A stretch of DNA of 6,876 bases. Source: Bacteroidota bacterium (GTDB lineage Bacteria > Bacteroidota > Ignavibacteria > Kryptoniales > JAKASW01). The notes beneath the pieces were generated by a model that saw only the letters and a program-made list of their open reading frames with translations, made no database searches and was not told the origin of the DNA. The position numbers and the translations under genes are program-made. The DNA lies in assembly GCA_021789755.1 (NCBI GenBank), contig JAJYJD010000189.1, forward strand, positions 1 to 6,876. Reading direction: 5' to 3'. This document shows, in pieces, positions 5,547 to 6,876 of the stretch. Position 1 is the first letter of the stretch, and every line of letters begins with the position of its first letter.

Positions 5547-6239
5547 CTATCCCCCGATCAAACCCGCAAAAACTCTTATCTGCAGCTGCGGCTGCTTGTC
5601 GCTTGTCGTCCGTATTACAATGTAGCCGTCGACATCCCGTCCGTTCACGGGGTTGATGTACAATTCCAGATTTGCAAACTCGCCGGGCTTCAAAACCTTC
5701 TTGCTGATCCTGTATGTTATCTCCTTCGTGGGAACAACCACTCCGGTGATGCTCATCATTTCGTTCGTTGTATTGGACAGTGTCACCTCTGAACTATCTA
5801 CCTTCCCGATGTGCGCATTGTTGAAGAGCACATAGCCGGGCGTAGGCTGAAGGGCGTACGCGACATACCCCGTTATTTTTACAGTCATCAATTGGTTCTT
5901 CGGATCGGAATTCGAAATGTAAACGTACTTGGTGACCTCACCGATGTAACCGGTAGGGTTGAATTGTATCTTGACTTTAGTCTTCTGACCCGGGGCAAGA
6001 ACGCTGTCCGATACCAGAGCCGCCGTGCAACCGCAGCTCGTACTGACATTTTTGATCGTAATGCTGTCGGCGCCGCCGTTCTTCAGCGTTATGATCTTAT
6101 GAACCATTTTGCCGGTCTGGTAGATTTTCCCGAAGCTAATTTCATTTCCTTCAATGGCCGTCAGTTGTGCACTTGCAGTCTGTATCCACACCGCAGTCAG
6201 CAGGAGAGCGGCGAATAAAATAGCAAATCGATTTCTCAT
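5547..6239 (-). CDS. Secreted DUF1573 domain protein
   Basis: The protein has 230 residues. A Sec signal peptide covers residues 1-24 (MRNRF, hydrophobic core, TASA before Q25), so it is exported to the periplasm or envelope. Residues about 28-125 match the DUF1573 pattern: FGKIYQTG, then ITLKNGGADSITIKNV and the hallmark STSCGCT (66-72, Cys69 and Cys71), then LAPGQKTKVKIQFNPTG. A second, similar Ig-like beta-sandwich follows at about 130-230 (FNNAHIGKVDSSEVTLSN, LKPGEFANLELYINP) without the cysteines. Such domains are common in Bacteroidota and related phyla; their role is not established. The start overlaps the stop of the upstream NYN gene (ATGA, 6236-6239), with GGAAAG five bases upstream. 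The stop lies one base from the clpX stop on the other strand. Confidence 0.92.
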   Translation of the reverse strand: MRNRFAILFAALLLTAVWIQTASAQLTAIEGNEISFGKIYQTGKMVHKIITLKNGGADSITIKNVSTSCGCTAALVSDSVLAPGQKTKVKIQFNPTGYIGEVTKYVYISNSDPKNQLMTVKITGYVAYALQPTPGYVLFNNAHIGKVDSSEVTLSNTTNEMMSITGVVVPTKEITYRISKKVLKPGEFANLELYINPVNGRDVDGYIVIRTTSDKQPQLQIRVFAGLIGG

Positions 6240-6721
6240 CTCTTCTTTCCGGTGAATAGTTTGAGTAATTCAGGATCCGGCGCGCCGGATGATTCGGGTT
6301 TCTCGGATTTCGGGTCTTCGGCGAATCGCCGGCCCGGTGTTTTGTTCCGCAGCCTCGCCAGGAAATCGGCGCTGCTGACGGCGTTCGCACCGCACTCGCG
6401 TGCGTAGCCGACTATCGAATGATCGTTTGACACGACGAAAAGAGAACGCCTTCTGGTAGAGCTGCCGATCTCGCCTTTAATGAAGTCGTCGGCAGTTTCG
6501 CCATGCGGTGTGAACCGAACTGTCAGTCTTCTCCCTTCACGTGAGACGGATGAGCCAAACCGACCGTCAAAGACGACGGCGACATCATCGGATGAATATC
6601 TGCCGGAATTATTAATCTCGAAAATCAATTCCGCACGTCCCGCTTCCCCATCGTTGCGGAACAGCATTCCCAGCTTCGCATCCGAAAGAATAACGTTGTA
6701 ACCGTCGATTAACCACTTCAT
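6236..6721 (-). CDS. YacP-like NYN domain protein, probable ribonuclease
   Basis: This is a 161-residue cytoplasmic protein of the NYN (PIN-like) nuclease fold, YacP type. The acidic active-site pattern is visible: Asp6 and Asn9 in LIDGYNVI, Asp52 in VVFDGR, Asp78/Asp79 in ETADDFI and Asp100 in VVSNDHSI, followed by the family-like SADFLARL (117-124). The best-studied relative, Bacillus subtilis YacP/Rae1, is an endoribonuclease that cuts mRNA in the ribosomal A site; the same role here is inference. A Pro/Glu/Ser-rich linker (about 134-150) leads to a short C-terminal motif DPELLKLFTGKKR. The DGYN motif at residues 6-9 fixes ATG 6721 as the start. No Shine-Dalgarno precedes it, and a promoter sits so close that the mRNA is probably leaderless. 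The gene overlaps the downstream DUF1573 gene by four bases. Confidence 0.92.
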   Translation of the reverse strand: MKWLIDGYNVILSDAKLGMLFRNDGEAGRAELIFEINNSGRYSSDDVAVVFDGRFGSSVSREGRRLTVRFTPHGETADDFIKGEIGSSTRRRSLFVVSNDHSIVGYARECGANAVSSADFLARLRNKTPGRRFAEDPKSEKPESSGAPDPELLKLFTGKKR

Positions 6722-6726
6722 GAAAA

Positions 6727-6755
6727 AATATAAGCCGAAATTATTGAGGATTCAA
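6727..6755 (-). promoter_or_regulatory. Sigma70-type promoter of the NYN-DUF1573 pair
   Basis: Read on the - strand, TTGAAT (6755-6750) and TATATT (6732-6727) are separated by 17 bases. Only five bases lie between the -10 box and the A of ATG 6721, so transcription should begin at or within a base or two of the start codon. Confidence 0.6.
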
Positions 6756-6779
6756 AGAACAGGAGAGATTGGAGGGCAT

Positions 6780-6876
6780 TCACGGATCGATTTCGCGTTC
6801 TGCAACTTCTTTTCGCGACTTGCGACCCGGCCTTGCCGCAACCGAGCGAAAGCGTTCTTTATTCGACGAGATTTTC
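6780..6876 (-). CDS. Possible 3' end of another gene entering from the right edge (partial)
   Basis: On the - strand one frame is open from the window edge (6875) for 31 codons to TGA at 6782-6780. It ends in a charged tail (KSRKEVAEREIDP). A second - strand frame is also open from 6874 to TGA 6754-6752 (40 codons), so the choice is uncertain. The first fits better because it leaves the NYN promoter at 6727-6755 free. Too short to assign a family; it may not be coding. Confidence 0.25.
   Translation of the reverse strand, partial: KISSNKERFRSVAARPGRKSRKEVAEREIDP

Overview
The window looks like chromosomal DNA of a Gram-negative (two-membrane) bacterium with roughly balanced GC. The evidence is a run of secreted, beta-barrel-like proteins on the left and a secreted DUF1573 protein on the right, on either side of a conserved protein-quality-control block. 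The DUF1573 protein and the style of the envelope proteins suggest the Bacteroidota / Ignavibacteria side of the FCB group. Good AGGAGG-type ribosome binding sites argue against a typical Bacteroidia. This placement is inference, not proof.

Layout, left to right. Positions 1-196 are the 3' end of an outer-membrane-type gene entering from the left edge, with its frame broken at an A-run. Positions 217-1014 are an intact secreted protein of unknown function. Positions 1062-1563 are a small barrel-like protein whose frame breaks twice, at a G-run and a T-run; repairing both restores a classic barrel C-terminus. Positions 1564-1831 hold no convincing gene but several perfect hairpins, one of them terminator-like. 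A sigma70-type promoter (1832-1860) then leads into tRNA-Leu(UAG) at 1893-1977.

Positions 2164-5545 are the core: tig (trigger factor), clpP, an unannotated 39-codon membrane-protein ORF, and clpX, all on the + strand with short gaps or coupling. Trigger factor handles nascent chains at the ribosome. ClpX unfolds substrates with ATP and feeds them to the ClpP serine protease. The small membrane ORF between clpP and clpX is the most interesting undescribed element here.

On the - strand, a YacP-like NYN-domain gene (6721-6236) overlaps a DUF1573 gene (6239-5547) by ATGA. This pair runs head-on into clpX with one base between the stop codons. The NYN gene has a strong promoter placed so that transcription would start at or next to its ATG, which implies a leaderless mRNA. 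The right edge may hold the 3' end of another - strand gene.

No insertion sequence, CRISPR array, phage gene or recognisable defence system was seen. Most of the window is ordinary housekeeping DNA. The points worth a second look are the small clp-operon ORF, the leaderless NYN gene, the three homopolymer frame breaks in the first 1.6 kb and the hairpin-rich stretch before the tRNA.
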